Shown one piece after another: positions 8,825 to 19,034 of a stretch of DNA of 24,112 bases. The stretch comes from Rhizobiales bacterium CCH3-A5 (lineage in GTDB: Bacteria; Pseudomonadota; Alphaproteobacteria; Rhizobiales; Beijerinckiaceae): NCBI GenBank assembly GCA_001556025.1, contig LSIB01000106.1, positions 1 to 24,112 on the forward strand, given 5' to 3'. Under the pieces are notes generated by a model. It saw nothing but the letters and a program-made list of their open reading frames with translations. It was not told where the DNA came from and searched no databases. A program made the translations under genes and the position numbers. Position 1 is the stretch's first letter, and each line of letters begins with the position of its first letter.

Positions 8825-9584
8825 AATCGGGCTTCCGCTTCTCGACGAAGGCCGCCATGCCCTCTTTCTGATCTTCGGTGGCAAACAGCGCCGAGAAGAT
8901 GCGGCGCTCAAAGCGCAGGCCCTCGTTCAGCGTCACCTCAAAGGCGCGGTTGACCGCCTCCTTGGTCATCACCACGGAAGGCAGCGACTTGGCGGCGATG
9001 CCGTCGGCCGCCTTCATCGCCTCGGTCATGAGGTCGGCGAGCGGTACGATGCGGGCGACGAGCCCGGCGCGCTCGGCCTCGTTGACATCCATCATCCGAC
9101 CGGTGAGGCAAAGATCCATCGCCTTGGCCTTGCCGACCGCCTTGGTCAGGCGCTGCGTGCCGCCCGCGCCGGGAATGACGCCGAGATTGATCTCGGGCTG
9201 GCCGAATTTCGCGTTGTCGGCGGCGATGATGAAGTCGCACATCATGGCGAGCTCGCAGCCGCCGCCAAGCGCGAAGCCCGCAACCGCCGCGATGATCGGC
9301 TTGCGGCGCTGGCCGATGCGGTCCCAGTCGGCGAAGCGGTCGTCGAGATAGGTCTCGGGGAAGGTGCGGCTCTGCATCTCCTTGATGTCGGCGCCGGCGG
9401 CAAAGGCCTTCTCCGAGCCGGTGATGACCATGCAGCCGATACCGGCGTCGCGTTCGAAGCCGTCGATCGCCGCATTGACCTCGCCGATGAGCTGACCGTT
9501 CAAAGCGTTCAGCGCCTGCGGGCGGTTCAGCGTGATGATTCCGACCTTGCCCTTCGTCTCGACGAGAATGGTCTCATAAGCCAT
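8811..9584 (-). CDS. Enoyl-CoA hydratase/isomerase (crotonase family)
   Basis: A 257-residue crotonase that hydrates trans-2-enoyl-CoA in fatty-acid or related beta-oxidation. It opens [20 protein letters not shown]. The oxyanion-hole segment AAGADIKEM is at 62-70 and [15 protein letters not shown] at 103-117. Both catalytic glutamates expected of true hydratases are present, E111 (GGCEL) and E131 ([19 protein letters not shown]). A good ribosome site, GGGAGG, lies 5 bp ahead of the ATG on the minus strand. It stands alone, with no thiolase or dehydrogenase beside it, so the pathway is not defined by context. It resembles short-chain hydratases of the ECHS1/PaaF kind; I leave the symbol blank. 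Confidence 0.93.
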   Translation of the reverse strand: MAYETILVETKGKVGIITLNRPQALNALNGQLIGEVNAAIDGFERDAGIGCMVITGSEKAFAAGADIKEMQSRTFPETYLDDRFADWDRIGQRRKPIIAAVAGFALGGGCELAMMCDFIIAADNAKFGQPEINLGVIPGAGGTQRLTKAVGKAKAMDLCLTGRMMDVNEAERAGLVARIVPLADLMTEAMKAADGIAAKSLPSVVMTKEAVNRAFEVTLNEGLRFERRIFSALFATEDQKEGMAAFVEKRKPDFRNR

Positions 9585-9629
9585 GGTGGCCTCCCGGATG
9601 CTCTTGTGGAGGCAGCTTTAGCGGGGCGC

Positions 9630-9652
9630 GGCCGTGCGGTCCATGCGCGGCC
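9630..9652. terminator. Possible hairpin between the kinase-like gene and enoyl-CoA hydratase
   Basis: GGCCGTGC and GCGCGGCC form an 8-bp stem (one G-U pair) around a 7-nt loop, 54 bp downstream of the stop of the minus-strand gene ending at 9706. No T-run follows on either strand, so a classical Rho-independent terminator is not established; GC-rich genomes often lack one. Confidence 0.3.
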
Positions 9653-9705
9653 GGCCCAACCCCGCATCGGCGCTTCGGCACGTAAGGCGTCAGGCGACTC
9701 AGGCG

Positions 9706-10722
9706 TCAGCGGCGCGGCTGGCCGGGCGGAGGCGCAGGCTGCAGCCCTCCGCGCGCCTGGATGCCCCAGCCGAGCGCGATGATGCGCGCATGCAGGCCGG
9801 GCGGCCGCTGGGCGGGGCCATGCATGGCGAGCAGCTTCGTCCTGAGCATGGTGATGCCTTGGTCCATGCCGGCTGCGAGGCGCGGTGCGGCATTGTGGGA
9901 GAGCCTGCGCGTCAGCGAGACGAAGCGGTTCTTGGGGTGGAGCGATTTTTCGAGATCGGCCTCGACCTCCTCGCAGAAGGTGCTGCGCCAGGCGCGCTGG
10001 TCGTCGCGGAGACGATAACCCGACCATTCGCGGTCGGGCGGGCCGGCCTGTGCGACGGAGCGGAACTCGGCGAACCCCGCATAGGCGTCCATGCCGACGG
10101 GGCGGAGCACGTTGTCCTGCAGGCAGACGGCGACGTTGCCGGGATTGGTCAGCCGCCTGAAGCCGGGATTGACCACCGGCGCGTTGCTGAAGCTGAACCG
10201 GTCGTCATTGCCGTTGAAGGCGTCGACCGCCAAAATCTGGCCGAGCTTCTCGAAGCCGCCCGGCAGGTTCAAAGCCGCGGCAATGGCCTTGATCCCCGTC
10301 TTCTTGCCCTCGTTCAGCACCATGGCGGCGGCGCTCTCCAGATTGACGAGCCCTTCGAAGAAATTGGTCTTGACCCACGCCACGCCGCCGGCGACCTCCA
10401 GATCCTGGCCCAGCGACTTGACGTCGTCCGCCAGCGGCGAATTGAACATCTCCGCCTCCATCCGCTTCAGCTCGACGAACTGCGACAGCGCCTGCATCTC
10501 GGCGCTGGTCAACTGCTTCGTCGCCATCGTCCGGTCGACGATCTTCATGTTGCGCAGCGCCGTGCGCATGTTGCGCGGATCGGCGGGATTGGGGGTGTTG
10601 TCGCGTTTGACGACGACCTTGCCGCTGTCACCTGCGAGGAGATAGACCGGCCTGACCCGGTCCAGCTTCTTCACGCCGCTGATGTCCTCGGGGGCGATCT
10701 GGCCGTTGAGCTGCAATGTCAT
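9706..10722 (-). CDS. Uncharacterised protein with possible kinase-like (actin-fragmin/PI-kinase type) active site
   Basis: I recognise no firm family. From ATG 10722 the protein has 338 residues (MTLQLNGQIAPEDISGVKKL). The frame extends 33 codons further upstream, but that stretch is Arg/Ala-rich and atypical, so I reject it. Residues 25-40 (PVYLLAGDSGKVVVKR) look like a nucleotide-binding strand ending in a candidate Lys39. FEKLGQILAVDAFNGNDDRF (158-176 region) fits the D...GN.DR catalytic-loop pattern of actin-fragmin-kinase-like and FAM20-like kinases. NPGNVAVCLQDNVLRPVGMD (193-212) could supply the metal-binding Asp. The N-terminal 60 residues are basic, and the tail is Pro-rich (QPAPPPGQPRR). 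There is no signal peptide or membrane span. The neighbours, a hydratase and mutM, give no functional hint. A kinase role is inference and may be wrong. Confidence 0.8.
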   Translation of the reverse strand: MTLQLNGQIAPEDISGVKKLDRVRPVYLLAGDSGKVVVKRDNTPNPADPRNMRTALRNMKIVDRTMATKQLTSAEMQALSQFVELKRMEAEMFNSPLADDVKSLGQDLEVAGGVAWVKTNFFEGLVNLESAAAMVLNEGKKTGIKAIAAALNLPGGFEKLGQILAVDAFNGNDDRFSFSNAPVVNPGFRRLTNPGNVAVCLQDNVLRPVGMDAYAGFAEFRSVAQAGPPDREWSGYRLRDDQRAWRSTFCEEVEADLEKSLHPKNRFVSLTRRLSHNAAPRLAAGMDQGITMLRTKLLAMHGPAQRPPGLHARIIALGWGIQARGGLQPAPPPGQPRR

Positions 10723-10890
10723 CGACGTTCTCTTTGCTCTCTTGCGACGATCAATGCGCGTCGCGATTGGAAAAGCAAACATCGAATGCGGCGCCGGCGC
10801 TGTCCCGCAGGTAACAGCCACCCATTCTGCCGCACCGATCCTTCCGGTCCTCTGTCCGGATAACGCGCCAGGCGAGAAACGACGCAGCCA

Positions 10891-11781
10891 CTACCGCCTT
10901 GGCTGGCAGGTTTCGCAAAGGAAGGTCGAGCGCCCCGATTGCACCAGCCGGCTGACCGCCGCGACGCAGCCGGGCGCGGTGCAGGGCTGCCCTTCGCGGT
11001 CATAGACCCTGAAACGATGCTGGAAATAGCCGAGCGAGCCGTCGGCATGGGCGAAGTCGCGCAGCGTCGAGCCTCCCGACAGGATCGCCTCCTCCAGCAC
11101 CTCCCGGATGATCTTTGCCAGCGCATGAGCCGCCGGACGCGGACGCCCCGTGGCGGTCGCGATCGAGCCGGCCTCCGCCTCGGGATGCAGGCCGGCGCGA
11201 AACAGCGCCTCGCAGACATAGATGTTGCCCAATCCGGCGACGAGGCGCTGGTCGAGCAGGGCCGCCTTCAGCGGCGCGTATTTTCCGGCGAAGAGCTTCG
11301 CCAGCGTCTCGCCCGACAATTCGTTGCCGAGCGGCTCGATGCCCATCCCGGAAAAATGCTTCGAGGCGGCGAGATCGGCACGTGCGACGAGGTCCATGAA
11401 GCCGAAGCGGCGCACGTCGTTATAGGTGACGCGCGCGCCGCTCCCGAGATGGAAGACGACATGGTCGTGCTGCAGATGCCGGCCGATCTCGTTGTAGTAG
11501 GCGCCGGGCTCGACCGGCGGGGTGCCGGGTGCCTCGACGACAAAGCGCCCGCTCATGCCCAGATGCATGATGAGCGCCTGCTCGTCATCGAGATCGGCGA
11601 TCAGGTATTTCGCGCGACGCGACAAAGCCTCGACCCTGCGGCCGGTCAACCGCGCGGCGAAACGCTCGGGTAAGGGGAAACGAAGGTCTGGACGGTTCTG
11701 CTCGATGCGGGAAAAAACCTGGCCGAGCATGGCCGGCTCCAGCCCGCGACGGACGGTCTCGACTTCGGGCAGTTCGGGCAT
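10891..11781 (-). CDS. mutM: Formamidopyrimidine-DNA glycosylase (Fpg)
   Basis: Base-excision repair enzyme that removes 8-oxoguanine and formamidopyrimidines and cuts the abasic site. The 296-residue protein starts [16 protein letters not shown], with the catalytic Pro2 and Glu3 and the beta-elimination Lys58 (SRRAKYL). The helix-two-turn-helix segment [19 protein letters not shown] is present. The C-terminal zinc finger has C267, C272, C289 and C292, with the lesion-binding Arg284 in QSGRSTFLC. The five-residue C267-C272 spacing (CTAPGC) is, from memory, common in alphaproteobacterial Fpg. It is transcribed away from ubiE; the 96-bp divergent spacer must hold both promoters. Secure call. 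Confidence 0.97.
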   Translation of the reverse strand: MPELPEVETVRRGLEPAMLGQVFSRIEQNRPDLRFPLPERFAARLTGRRVEALSRRAKYLIADLDDEQALIMHLGMSGRFVVEAPGTPPVEPGAYYNEIGRHLQHDHVVFHLGSGARVTYNDVRRFGFMDLVARADLAASKHFSGMGIEPLGNELSGETLAKLFAGKYAPLKAALLDQRLVAGLGNIYVCEALFRAGLHPEAEAGSIATATGRPRPAAHALAKIIREVLEEAILSGGSTLRDFAHADGSLGYFQHRFRVYDREGQPCTAPGCVAAVSRLVQSGRSTFLCETCQPRR

Positions 11782-11877
11782 CGCGCTTCACTCTTCAGCA
11801 TGCGTCGAGACGGGCCGCGACAAGGCCCGCGCGTTTGGCTATGCATCGCTTGAGCAAAGCACAAGAGCAGCCAGCCC

Positions 11878-12654
11878 GTGACAGCAGCCCAAGACAGCGA
11901 CGCCCGCACTACCCATTTCGGCTACGAGACCGTGCCGCTCGCCGAGAAGCAGGCCAAGGTCGACGACGTCTTCCACAAGGTCGCTGGCCGCTACGACCTG
12001 ATGAACGACCTGATGTCGGCTGGCCTGCACCGGCTCTGGAAGGATGCGCTCATCACGACGCTGAAACCGACGAAGGACCGGCCCTTCCGCCATCTCGACG
12101 TGGCCGGCGGCACGGGCGACGTAGCGTTTCAGGTGCTCGACGCGGGTGGTGCACGGACCGACGTGACGGTGCTCGACATCAACGCCGAAATGCTGGCGGT
12201 GGGACGCGAGCGCGCCGAAAAACGCTTTCCGGGCGACGGGCGCATCCGCTTCGTGCAAGGCAATGCCGAGGAACTGGCCGGCCTGCCGGACAGTCATTTC
12301 GACGCCTATACGATCGCCTTCGGCATCCGAAACGTCCCGCGCATCGACGCGGCGCTCGCGCAGGCCTATCGCGTGCTGAAGCGCGGCGGGCGGTTCCTCT
12401 GCCTCGAGTTCAGCCATGTCGACGTGCCCCTGCTCGACCGCGTCTACGAGGCCTATTCCTTCAACGTCATCCCGCCGATGGGGCGCATGGTGACGGGCGA
12501 TGCCGAGCCCTACCAGTATCTCGTGGAGTCGATCCGTAAGTTCCCCAAGCCGCAGGTCTTCGCCGGCATGATCGAAGATGCGGGCTTCCGCCGGGCAAAG
12601 TTTACGCCGATGACCGGCGGGGTCGTGGCGCTGCATTCCGGCTGGAAGCTGTGA
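11878..12654 (+). CDS. ubiE: Ubiquinone/menaquinone biosynthesis C-methyltransferase
   Basis: SAM-dependent methyltransferase that adds the C-methyl group to the benzoquinol ring in ubiquinone synthesis. The best start is GTG 11878, giving 258 residues and placing the conserved [18 protein letters not shown] at 11-28. The family block [21 protein letters not shown] follows. SAM motif I is DVAGGTGD at 74-81, an acidic residue ends the next strand ([12 protein letters not shown]100), and [20 protein letters not shown] and [10 protein letters not shown] are standard UbiE blocks. Only a weak purine stretch precedes the GTG. ubiB follows after 16 bp, forming a ubiE-ubiB unit. Confidence 0.96.
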   Translation: MTAAQDSDARTTHFGYETVPLAEKQAKVDDVFHKVAGRYDLMNDLMSAGLHRLWKDALITTLKPTKDRPFRHLDVAGGTGDVAFQVLDAGGARTDVTVLDINAEMLAVGRERAEKRFPGDGRIRFVQGNAEELAGLPDSHFDAYTIAFGIRNVPRIDAALAQAYRVLKRGGRFLCLEFSHVDVPLLDRVYEAYSFNVIPPMGRMVTGDAEPYQYLVESIRKFPKPQVFAGMIEDAGFRRAKFTPMTGGVVALHSGWKL

Positions 12655-12670
12655 GAGCAGCGCCCGCTTC

Positions 12671-14227
12671 ATGATCTCTTCGCTCTTCCATCTCGCCCGC
12701 ACGGCGCGCGTCGGCTTCGTGCTAGCGCGCGAGGGGGCGCTGGCGCTGATCGACCCCTCCGCGCTGCCGCCGCTGGCGCGGGGCGCGATCCGGCTCGGCC
12801 GGCTGATCGAGCGCAAAGGCGCGGGCTCCTCGGCGACGCGGCTTGCGGCGGCGCTGACCCGGCTCGGCCCGTCCTACGTCAAGTTCGGCCAGTTTCTGGC
12901 GACGCGGCCGGACGTCGTCGGCATGCGGATCGCCGCCGACCTCTCGGCCCTGCAGGATCGGATGGACCCGTTCCCGATGGAGCAGGCGCGGGCCGCGATC
13001 GAGGCCGCGCATGGCCGCCCCGTGGAGGCGATCTTCGCGGAATTCGGACCGCCGGTGGCCGCCGCCTCGATCGCGCAGGTTCATCGCGCCCGCCTGCATG
13101 ATGGTTCGGAGGTTGCGGTCAAGGTGCTCAGGCCGGGCATCCGCGACCGCTTCCACCGCGATCTGGCGGCGATGCGCTTCGGCGCGGAACTCGCCGAGAG
13201 CCGCTCGGCGGAAGCGCGCCGTCTGCGCTTTTCCGGCGTGGTCGAGACGCTGGCGCGCTCCGTCACCATGGAGATGGATCTGCGGCTGGAAGCGGCGGCA
13301 CTGTCCGAATTCGCCGAGAACACCAAGGACGACGCCGATTTCCGCGTGCCCGAGCCGGACTGGCAGCTGACCGCGCGCGAAATGCTGGTCGATGAATGGA
13401 TCGACGGCGTCAGGCTCTCGGACATGCAGGGACTGATCGCGGCGGGGCACGACCTGCCGACGCTGGGCAAGACCGTGATCCAGTCCTTCCTGAAGCATGC
13501 GATCCGGGACGGCTTCTTCCATGCCGACATGCATCCGGGCAATCTGTTCGTGGATGCGCAGGGGCGGCTCGTCGCCGTCGATGGCGGCATCATGGGGCGG
13601 CTCGGTCCCAAGGAGCGGCGCTTCCTGGCCGAGATCCTGCTCGGCTTCATCACCCGCGACTACACCCGCGTCGCGGAGGTGCATTTCGAGGCTGGCTATG
13701 TGCCGGCCCATCACGCGGTGGCCGATTTCGCGCAGGCCATACGCGCCGTCGGCGAGCCGATCCACGACAAGAGCGCCGACCAGATCTCGATGGCCAAAGT
13801 GCTGACGCTGCTGTTCGAGATCACCGGCCTCTTCGACATGGCGACGCGCACAGAGCTCGTGATGCTGCAGAAGACCATGGTGGTGGTCGAGGGCGTGGCC
13901 CGCACGCTCGATCCACATCTCGACATGTGGACGACGGCGGAGCCCGTGGTGCGCGACTGGATCACCCGCAATCTCGGCCCACTCGGCAAGCTGGAGGATG
14001 CCGGACGCGGGGCGCGGTCACTCGCTTTCAGCCTGGCGTCGCTTCCCGAGACCGTCGGCCGGGCCGAGCGCGTGCTAGGGCAGCTCGAAGACAGCTCCCG
14101 TCACGGCTTTGCGCTCGACGAGCGCTCGGTCGCCGCCATTGGCCGGGCGGAGGCACAGCGCAACCGCTGGGGAAATTGGGCGCTATGGGTGATCGCTGCG
14201 CTGTTGGCTTATGCGGTGCTGGGCTGA
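12671..14227 (+). CDS. ubiB: UbiB, ABC1/ADCK-family atypical kinase/ATPase
   Basis: Membrane-associated ATPase of the COQ8/UbiB family needed for ubiquinone synthesis, thought to help extract or organise lipid intermediates rather than methylate or hydroxylate them. It has 518 residues. The family KxGQ motif is KFGQ at 71-74, the Ala-rich nucleotide loop AAASIAQVH at 130-138, the ATP-binding Lys151 in VAVKVLRP, the catalytic HADMHPGN at 284-291 (D286, N291) and the metal-binding D304 in VAVDGG. A hydrophobic C-terminal segment (WALWVIAALLAYAVLG) is the expected membrane anchor. It is co-directional with ubiE. Its stop is only 3 bp from the convergent mutS stop, leaving no room for a separate terminator. 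Confidence 0.96.
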   Translation: MISSLFHLARTARVGFVLAREGALALIDPSALPPLARGAIRLGRLIERKGAGSSATRLAAALTRLGPSYVKFGQFLATRPDVVGMRIAADLSALQDRMDPFPMEQARAAIEAAHGRPVEAIFAEFGPPVAAASIAQVHRARLHDGSEVAVKVLRPGIRDRFHRDLAAMRFGAELAESRSAEARRLRFSGVVETLARSVTMEMDLRLEAAALSEFAENTKDDADFRVPEPDWQLTAREMLVDEWIDGVRLSDMQGLIAAGHDLPTLGKTVIQSFLKHAIRDGFFHADMHPGNLFVDAQGRLVAVDGGIMGRLGPKERRFLAEILLGFITRDYTRVAEVHFEAGYVPAHHAVADFAQAIRAVGEPIHDKSADQISMAKVLTLLFEITGLFDMATRTELVMLQKTMVVVEGVARTLDPHLDMWTTAEPVVRDWITRNLGPLGKLEDAGRGARSLAFSLASLPETVGRAERVLGQLEDSSRHGFALDERSVAAIGRAEAQRNRWGNWALWVIAALLAYAVLG

Positions 14228-14230
14228 GTC

Positions 14231-16954
14231 CTATTCGAGACCCTTCAACCGATAGAGCGCCTCCAGCGCAGCGCGCGGCGTCATCTCGTCGAGATCGAGC
14301 CCGGCCAGCGCCTCACGCAGCGGATCGCTCGTAGGTATGGCCGGCGCGGGCGCGGCGGTACGCCTGATCGGCGCGGCGAAGAGCGGCAGGTCGTCGACCA
14401 GCGAGGCGACTGGTTTCTCGCGCTCGGTCTTCTCCAGTTCGCCCAGGATGGCGCGGGCGCGCTCGACCACGGCCGGCGGCAGGCCGGCGAGCTTGGCGAC
14501 CTGGATACCGTAGGAGCGATCGGCCGCGCCGGGCACGACCTCGTGCAGAAAGATGACCTCGCCGTTCCATTCGGTGACGCGCACGGTCGCGTTGGTGACG
14601 CGCGCGAGCCGGTCCCCGAGCGCGGTAAGTTCGTGGTAATGCGTCGCGAACAGGCCCCGACAGCGGTTGATCTCGTGGAGATGCTCGATCGCCGCCCAGG
14701 CGATCGACAAGCCATCGAAGGTCGCGGTGCCGCGCCCGATCTCGTCGAGGATGACGAGCGCGCGCGGGCCGGCCTGGTTCAGGATCGCGGCGGTCTCGAC
14801 CATCTCGACCATGAAGGTGGAACGTCCGCGCGCGAGGTCATCGGCCGCACCGACGCGCGAGAACAGCCGGTCGACGATACCGATATGGGCGCTCGCGGCG
14901 GGCACGAAGCAGCCCATCTGCGCCAGCACGGCCATCAGCGCGTTCTGGCGCAGAAAGGTCGATTTGCCGGCCATGTTGGGGCCGGTGATCAGGCAGATGC
15001 GACCGCCGCCATCGCCGTTTGGCGGCGACAGCTCTGTGTCGTTGGCGACGAAGGGTTTGCCGTCGCGCTTCAGCGCCGCCTCGACGACCGGATGGCGACC
15101 GCCGGCGATCGCGAAGGCCGCGCTGTCGTCGATCCGTGGGCGACGCCAGCCCTCGCTGGCGGCAAGCTCCGCCAGCGCCGCCGTCACGTCGATTTCGGCC
15201 AAGGCTTGGGCGACCCGCTTGATCGCATCGGCCTGCCCCTGCACCGCCCCGGCCAGCGCCGCGAAGACGCCGAGTTCCAGCCGCAGCGCCCGGTCGGCGG
15301 CGGAGGCGATCTTCGCCTCCAGCCCGCCGAGTTCGACCGAGGAGAAGCGCATCGCATCCGACATGGTCTGGCGGTGGACGAAGACCGTCCGCCAGGGCTC
15401 CTTCAGGAAATCCTCGCCGGCGGCCTGCGGCACCTCGACGAAATAGCCGAGCATGGAATTGTGCTTGATGCGCAGCGTCCGGCAGCCGGTGTCAGTGACG
15501 TAGCGCGCCTGCAACTGCGCGATGACCTTGCGGGAATCGACCTGCAGCAGCCGCAATTCGTCGAGCGCCGGGTCATGGCCCTCGCGCACGAAGCGGCCGT
15601 CTCGCCGGTTCAGCGGAAGCTCGTCCGCCAAGGTATCGGTCAGGCGGGTGGGAAGGTCCGGATCGCTGGCGGCCAGCGCCGCCGCCGCCGCTGCGAGCGC
15701 CTCGGGCATTCCGGTGGAACGGCCTAGCCGGACGGCGATCTCGCGTGCGGCGGTCAGGCCCGCGCCGAGCGCCGCGAGATCGCGCGGGCCGCCGCGATCG
15801 AGGCTCAGCCTCGAGAGCGCGCGGGCGACGTCCGGCACTTTGGCCAGCGCGCGGCGCAGATCCTCCCGCAGGGCCGCGTCCTCGACGAGCGCGGCCAGCG
15901 CATCGTGACGCGCGGCGATCGCGGCGATGTCCGTCAGCGGGCCTGCCAGCCGCTCGGCGAGCAGGCGCGCGCCGCCCGGCGTCACCGTGCGGTCGATCGC
16001 AGCGAGCAGGCTTCCCGCGCGCTCGCCCGACAGAGTGCGGGTCAGTTCGAGATTGGCCCGCGTCGCCGCATCGATCAGCATGGCGGAGCCGCCGCCGTCG
16101 CGCACTGGCGGCGACAAAGGCGGCCGCGCGCCGAACTGGGTGCGCTCGACATAGGCCAGCGCCGCGCCCGCGGCCGCGATCTCGGCCCGGGTGAAGGACC
16201 CGAAGGCGTCCAGCGTCGCAACGCCGAAGAATTCGCGCAGACGGCGCTCGGCTGAAGCCGCGTCGAGCCCCTCGCGCGCCAGCGGCGTCACTGGGATCGC
16301 GATCTCGCGCCAAAACGCTTTGAGTTCGGGATCTTCGTGGATCGCATCGGGACAAACGATCTCGCGCGGCTCCAGCCTCGCGAACTCGATTGCCAGCCTG
16401 TCCTGCGTCACCTCCATCACACTGAACCGGCCGGTCGAGATGTCGATGGCCGCCAGTCCGTAGAGCGCCGTCTCGTCGCTCAGGCGGCGGCGCGCGATGG
16501 CGACGAGCAGGCTGGCGCGGCCTGGCTCGAGCAGGCGCTCTTCGGTGATGGTGCCGGGGGTGACAAGGCGCATCACGTCGCGCTTCACCACCGATTTGGC
16601 GCCGCGCTTCTTCGCCTCGGCCGGGTCCTCGGTCTGTTCGCAGACGGCGACGCGGTGGCCGGCCGCGATCAGGCGCTGGAGATAGTCGTCGGCGCGCTCG
16701 ACCGGGACACCGCACATGGCGATGTCCTCGCCCAGATGCTTGCCGCGTTTCGTCAGAACGATGCCGAGCGTACGCGAGGCGATTTCGGCGTCGCCGAAGA
16801 ACAATTCGTAGAAATCGCCCATCCGGTAGAACAGCAGGCTACCGGGATTGGCGGCCTTGATCTCGATGTACTGCGCCATCATCGGCGTGACGCGATGCGC
16901 CTCTGCGCCGATCGAGGGCGGCGGCGCGGTTTCGGACTCGGGGATTGGACGCAT
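14231..16954 (-). CDS. mutS: DNA mismatch repair protein MutS
   Basis: Mismatch-recognition ATPase that initiates mismatch repair with MutL. At 907 residues it is full length. The N-terminal mismatch-reading Phe-X-Glu sits in [16 protein letters not shown]. Connector, lever and clamp domains fill the middle. The ATPase domain has Walker [10 protein letters not shown] at 658-666, followed by [10 protein letters not shown] and Walker [16 protein letters not shown], then the His-containing FATHYHELT. The end [11 protein letters not shown] is typical. Start ATG 16954 gives about 20 residues before [16 protein letters not shown], normal for alphaproteobacteria. It is divergent from the chemoreceptor gene and convergent with ubiB. 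Confidence 0.98.
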   Translation of the reverse strand: MRPIPESETAPPPSIGAEAHRVTPMMAQYIEIKAANPGSLLFYRMGDFYELFFGDAEIASRTLGIVLTKRGKHLGEDIAMCGVPVERADDYLQRLIAAGHRVAVCEQTEDPAEAKKRGAKSVVKRDVMRLVTPGTITEERLLEPGRASLLVAIARRRLSDETALYGLAAIDISTGRFSVMEVTQDRLAIEFARLEPREIVCPDAIHEDPELKAFWREIAIPVTPLAREGLDAASAERRLREFFGVATLDAFGSFTRAEIAAAGAALAYVERTQFGARPPLSPPVRDGGGSAMLIDAATRANLELTRTLSGERAGSLLAAIDRTVTPGGARLLAERLAGPLTDIAAIAARHDALAALVEDAALREDLRRALAKVPDVARALSRLSLDRGGPRDLAALGAGLTAAREIAVRLGRSTGMPEALAAAAAALAASDPDLPTRLTDTLADELPLNRRDGRFVREGHDPALDELRLLQVDSRKVIAQLQARYVTDTGCRTLRIKHNSMLGYFVEVPQAAGEDFLKEPWRTVFVHRQTMSDAMRFSSVELGGLEAKIASAADRALRLELGVFAALAGAVQGQADAIKRVAQALAEIDVTAALAELAASEGWRRPRIDDSAAFAIAGGRHPVVEAALKRDGKPFVANDTELSPPNGDGGGRICLITGPNMAGKSTFLRQNALMAVLAQMGCFVPAASAHIGIVDRLFSRVGAADDLARGRSTFMVEMVETAAILNQAGPRALVILDEIGRGTATFDGLSIAWAAIEHLHEINRCRGLFATHYHELTALGDRLARVTNATVRVTEWNGEVIFLHEVVPGAADRSYGIQVAKLAGLPPAVVERARAILGELEKTEREKPVASLVDDLPLFAAPIRRTAAPAPAIPTSDPLREALAGLDLDEMTPRAALEALYRLKGLE

Positions 16955-17022
16955 GGCGACGGGACGCTAGCAAAATATGCAACCAAAGCCATCCGTTAGG
17001 ACGACCTTCAACAATTGAAAGC

Positions 17023-18897
17023 ATGGTTGCCGGAATCTTGCCGAACGGATCGTCCGGAATGAGCCTGCTGCTGAACCTCGTCGAGAGCCTGTCGTTCGTG
17101 CTGATGGCGGCGCTCCTGCTGACGCTGCTGCTGCCCCGCCTGGGACCGCGCGGCTGGCTACGCCAGATCGTGGTGGGCATCGTCTTCGCAATCGCCGGCC
17201 TGTGCAGCATGGAAGACCCCTTCGTGCTGACGCCCGGCGTTCTGATCGATTCGCGCAATATCGTCGCCGTTCTGTCTGCGCCCTTCGGCGGCGTGCTGGG
17301 CATGGTGCTGACGACCGCGCCATTGCTGATCATGCGGCTCGTCGCGGGTGGGGCCGGCGTGCCTGCCGGGGTGGCCGGCATCGCGCTGAGCGCGATCGGC
17401 GGGCTGTGCTTCATGATGCTGCTCCGGCGTCAGAAGCGCCAGATCGCCGTGCGCGACGTTCCGGTCCTCGGCCTGATCGCCAGTCTGGCGGTGGTGATGT
17501 CGATGGTGATGCTGCCGAGCTGGTCGGTCATCGAGACCGTCATCCGCCAGGCGCTGCTGCCGATGACGATGATCAACATGCTCGGGACCGCGATGGCCGG
17601 CCTGATTCTGTGCGCCGATGCCGAGAGGCTGGAGACATTGCGACGCCTGGAGGCCTTCACCGCCAATACGCCGGGCGTGCTCTATCAGAAGATCGTGCGG
17701 CCGGACGGGTCGATCTCCTACCGTTTCGCCAGCAACGGCATCGAGAAGATGCTCGATGTCACACGCGAGCAGGTCGAGCGCGACCCGTCGAGTTGGCTGC
17801 GCTGGATGCTGCCCGAAGACCGCGCAAGACTGGAAAAGGCCAATGCCGAACTGGCTCGCGACCCAGTGCTCAAGCCCTGGCGTTTCGAGGCGAGGCACCG
17901 GCGCGACGATGGTTCGATGGTTTGGCTGCGCACGGACGCCGCGCCGCGCCAGCTCTCCGACGGCTCGATCTCATGGGACGGCATTCTCACCGACGTGACG
18001 GCCGAGCGTACGCTCGAAGATCGCCGGCGCGAGCTGGAAGGGGGCCGCAAGACGGCTCTGGAGGACCTTGCCAACCAGCTCGAGGTCACGGTCGGAAAAG
18101 CCATGCAGGATGTCGGGCAGTCGGTCCGCAGCATGCATGAGGCGGCCGGCGCCATGGCCGGCAGCGCCGAGAAGACGACGGTCCGCGCCATCGAGGCGAC
18201 GCGGCAGGCCGAAACCGCCTCGCATCGCGTCGGCAGCGTCGCGGTCGCGGCCGAGGAGATCGAGGCTTCGATCCGCGAGCTGACGCGCCAGTTCTCCCAT
18301 GCCGACGTGATGGCGCGCGAGGCCGCGAGCTATGTGCGCACGACGCACCAGGACATGGCGGCGCTGACCGGCGCGGCCGACAAGGTCAGCGCGATTCTCG
18401 GCTTCATCGAGGAAATCGCGTCGCGCACCAATCTGCTCGCCCTCAACGCCACGATCGAGGCGGCGCGCGCCGGCGCGGCCGGGCGCGGCTTCGCCGTCGT
18501 CGCCGGCGAGGTCAAGAATCTCGCCGAGCAGACGCAGAAGGCGACCCGCGACATTGCCGAAACGCTGCAGGACATCCGAAGCGCCGCTGCGACCGCCTCG
18601 GAGGCCATCGCCCATATCGAGGGCACGATGACGACGATGGAGGGTTCCTCGGGCATCCTCGCCGATGTGGTCAATCGCCAGGCCGACATCGCCTCGGGCA
18701 TTGCGGCGGACGCGCAGGCGGTCGCCGGCAGCACCAGCGCCGTCACGGACGCCATCGGCTCGGTCGGCAGCGAGGCGCGCGTCACCGGCGACGCGGCCGG
18801 ACGCGTGGTCGAGGCGGCGCGCAACGTCGCCGAACGCACGCAGGCGCTCGACCGCTATGTCGGCGATTTCGTGAAAAGCGTGCGCGGCCGGCTCTGA
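17023..18897 (+). CDS. Methyl-accepting chemotaxis-type transducer with 5TM-LYT and PAS input domains
   Basis: About 624 residues from ATG 17023. An upstream in-frame ATG at 16945 would overlap mutS and adds non-family residues, and ATG 17059 is also possible. Residues about 13-200 are a multi-span membrane region whose [17 protein letters not shown] and [15 protein letters not shown] match the 5TM-5TMR_LYT sensor known from LytS-type histidine kinases. A PAS domain follows (about 208-335; [25 protein letters not shown]). Then comes an MCP signalling coiled coil with the conserved hairpin tip [19 protein letters not shown] near 465 and [18 protein letters not shown] see no HAMP domain and no periplasmic ligand domain. 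It should signal to CheA/CheW; the stimulus is unknown. A 68-bp AT-richer spacer separates it from mutS. Confidence 0.92.
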   Translation: MVAGILPNGSSGMSLLLNLVESLSFVLMAALLLTLLLPRLGPRGWLRQIVVGIVFAIAGLCSMEDPFVLTPGVLIDSRNIVAVLSAPFGGVLGMVLTTAPLLIMRLVAGGAGVPAGVAGIALSAIGGLCFMMLLRRQKRQIAVRDVPVLGLIASLAVVMSMVMLPSWSVIETVIRQALLPMTMINMLGTAMAGLILCADAERLETLRRLEAFTANTPGVLYQKIVRPDGSISYRFASNGIEKMLDVTREQVERDPSSWLRWMLPEDRARLEKANAELARDPVLKPWRFEARHRRDDGSMVWLRTDAAPRQLSDGSISWDGILTDVTAERTLEDRRRELEGGRKTALEDLANQLEVTVGKAMQDVGQSVRSMHEAAGAMAGSAEKTTVRAIEATRQAETASHRVGSVAVAAEEIEASIRELTRQFSHADVMAREAASYVRTTHQDMAALTGAADKVSAILGFIEEIASRTNLLALNATIEAARAGAAGRGFAVVAGEVKNLAEQTQKATRDIAETLQDIRSAAATASEAIAHIEGTMTTMEGSSGILADVVNRQADIASGIAADAQAVAGSTSAVTDAIGSVGSEARVTGDAAGRVVEAARNVAERTQALDRYVGDFVKSVRGRL

Positions 18898-18965
18898 CGC
18901 GCCGCCCAAAGCCTCCTCCTGCTATTTTCGCCCTCGCGTCATGACCGCTTGGCCGCCCTCGCGCC

Positions 18966-18994
18966 TTGTCGCTGGGCGGGCGCTTGCCTATGGT
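18966..18994 (+). promoter_or_regulatory. Candidate sigma70 promoter for maeB
   Basis: TTGTCG (18966-18971) and TATGGT (18989-18994) are separated by exactly 17 bp. Each matches consensus at 4 of 6 positions, and the pair is placed 41 bp before the chosen maeB start, implying a leader of about 34 nt. No other good pair is visible in the 137-bp spacer after the chemoreceptor gene. Pattern match only. Confidence 0.4.
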
Positions 18995-19034
18995 CCGCCT
19001 CCCTTCAGGAAACGCTCACAAAAAGAATACGTCC

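Noticed and set aside
10723..10821. 33-codon N-terminal extension of the kinase-like protein
   Set aside because: The residues are Arg/Ala-rich and lack a ribosome site, and the protein reads naturally from ATG 10722.
9634..10863. Plus-strand open frame opposite the kinase-like gene (about 400 codons)
   Set aside because: Its sequence is a His/Asp/Gly/Arg-rich shadow. The minus-strand frame has balanced composition, coherent blocks and a normal N-terminus.
11811..11829. Inverted repeat CGGGCC-N7-GGCCCG in the mutM-ubiE divergent spacer
   Set aside because: A 6-bp GC-only dyad is expected by chance in DNA of this composition; no operator family matches.
16945..17022. Chemoreceptor start at 16945
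   Set aside because: It would overlap the mutS start and the divergent promoter region, and it encodes hydrophilic residues not expected before the first membrane span.
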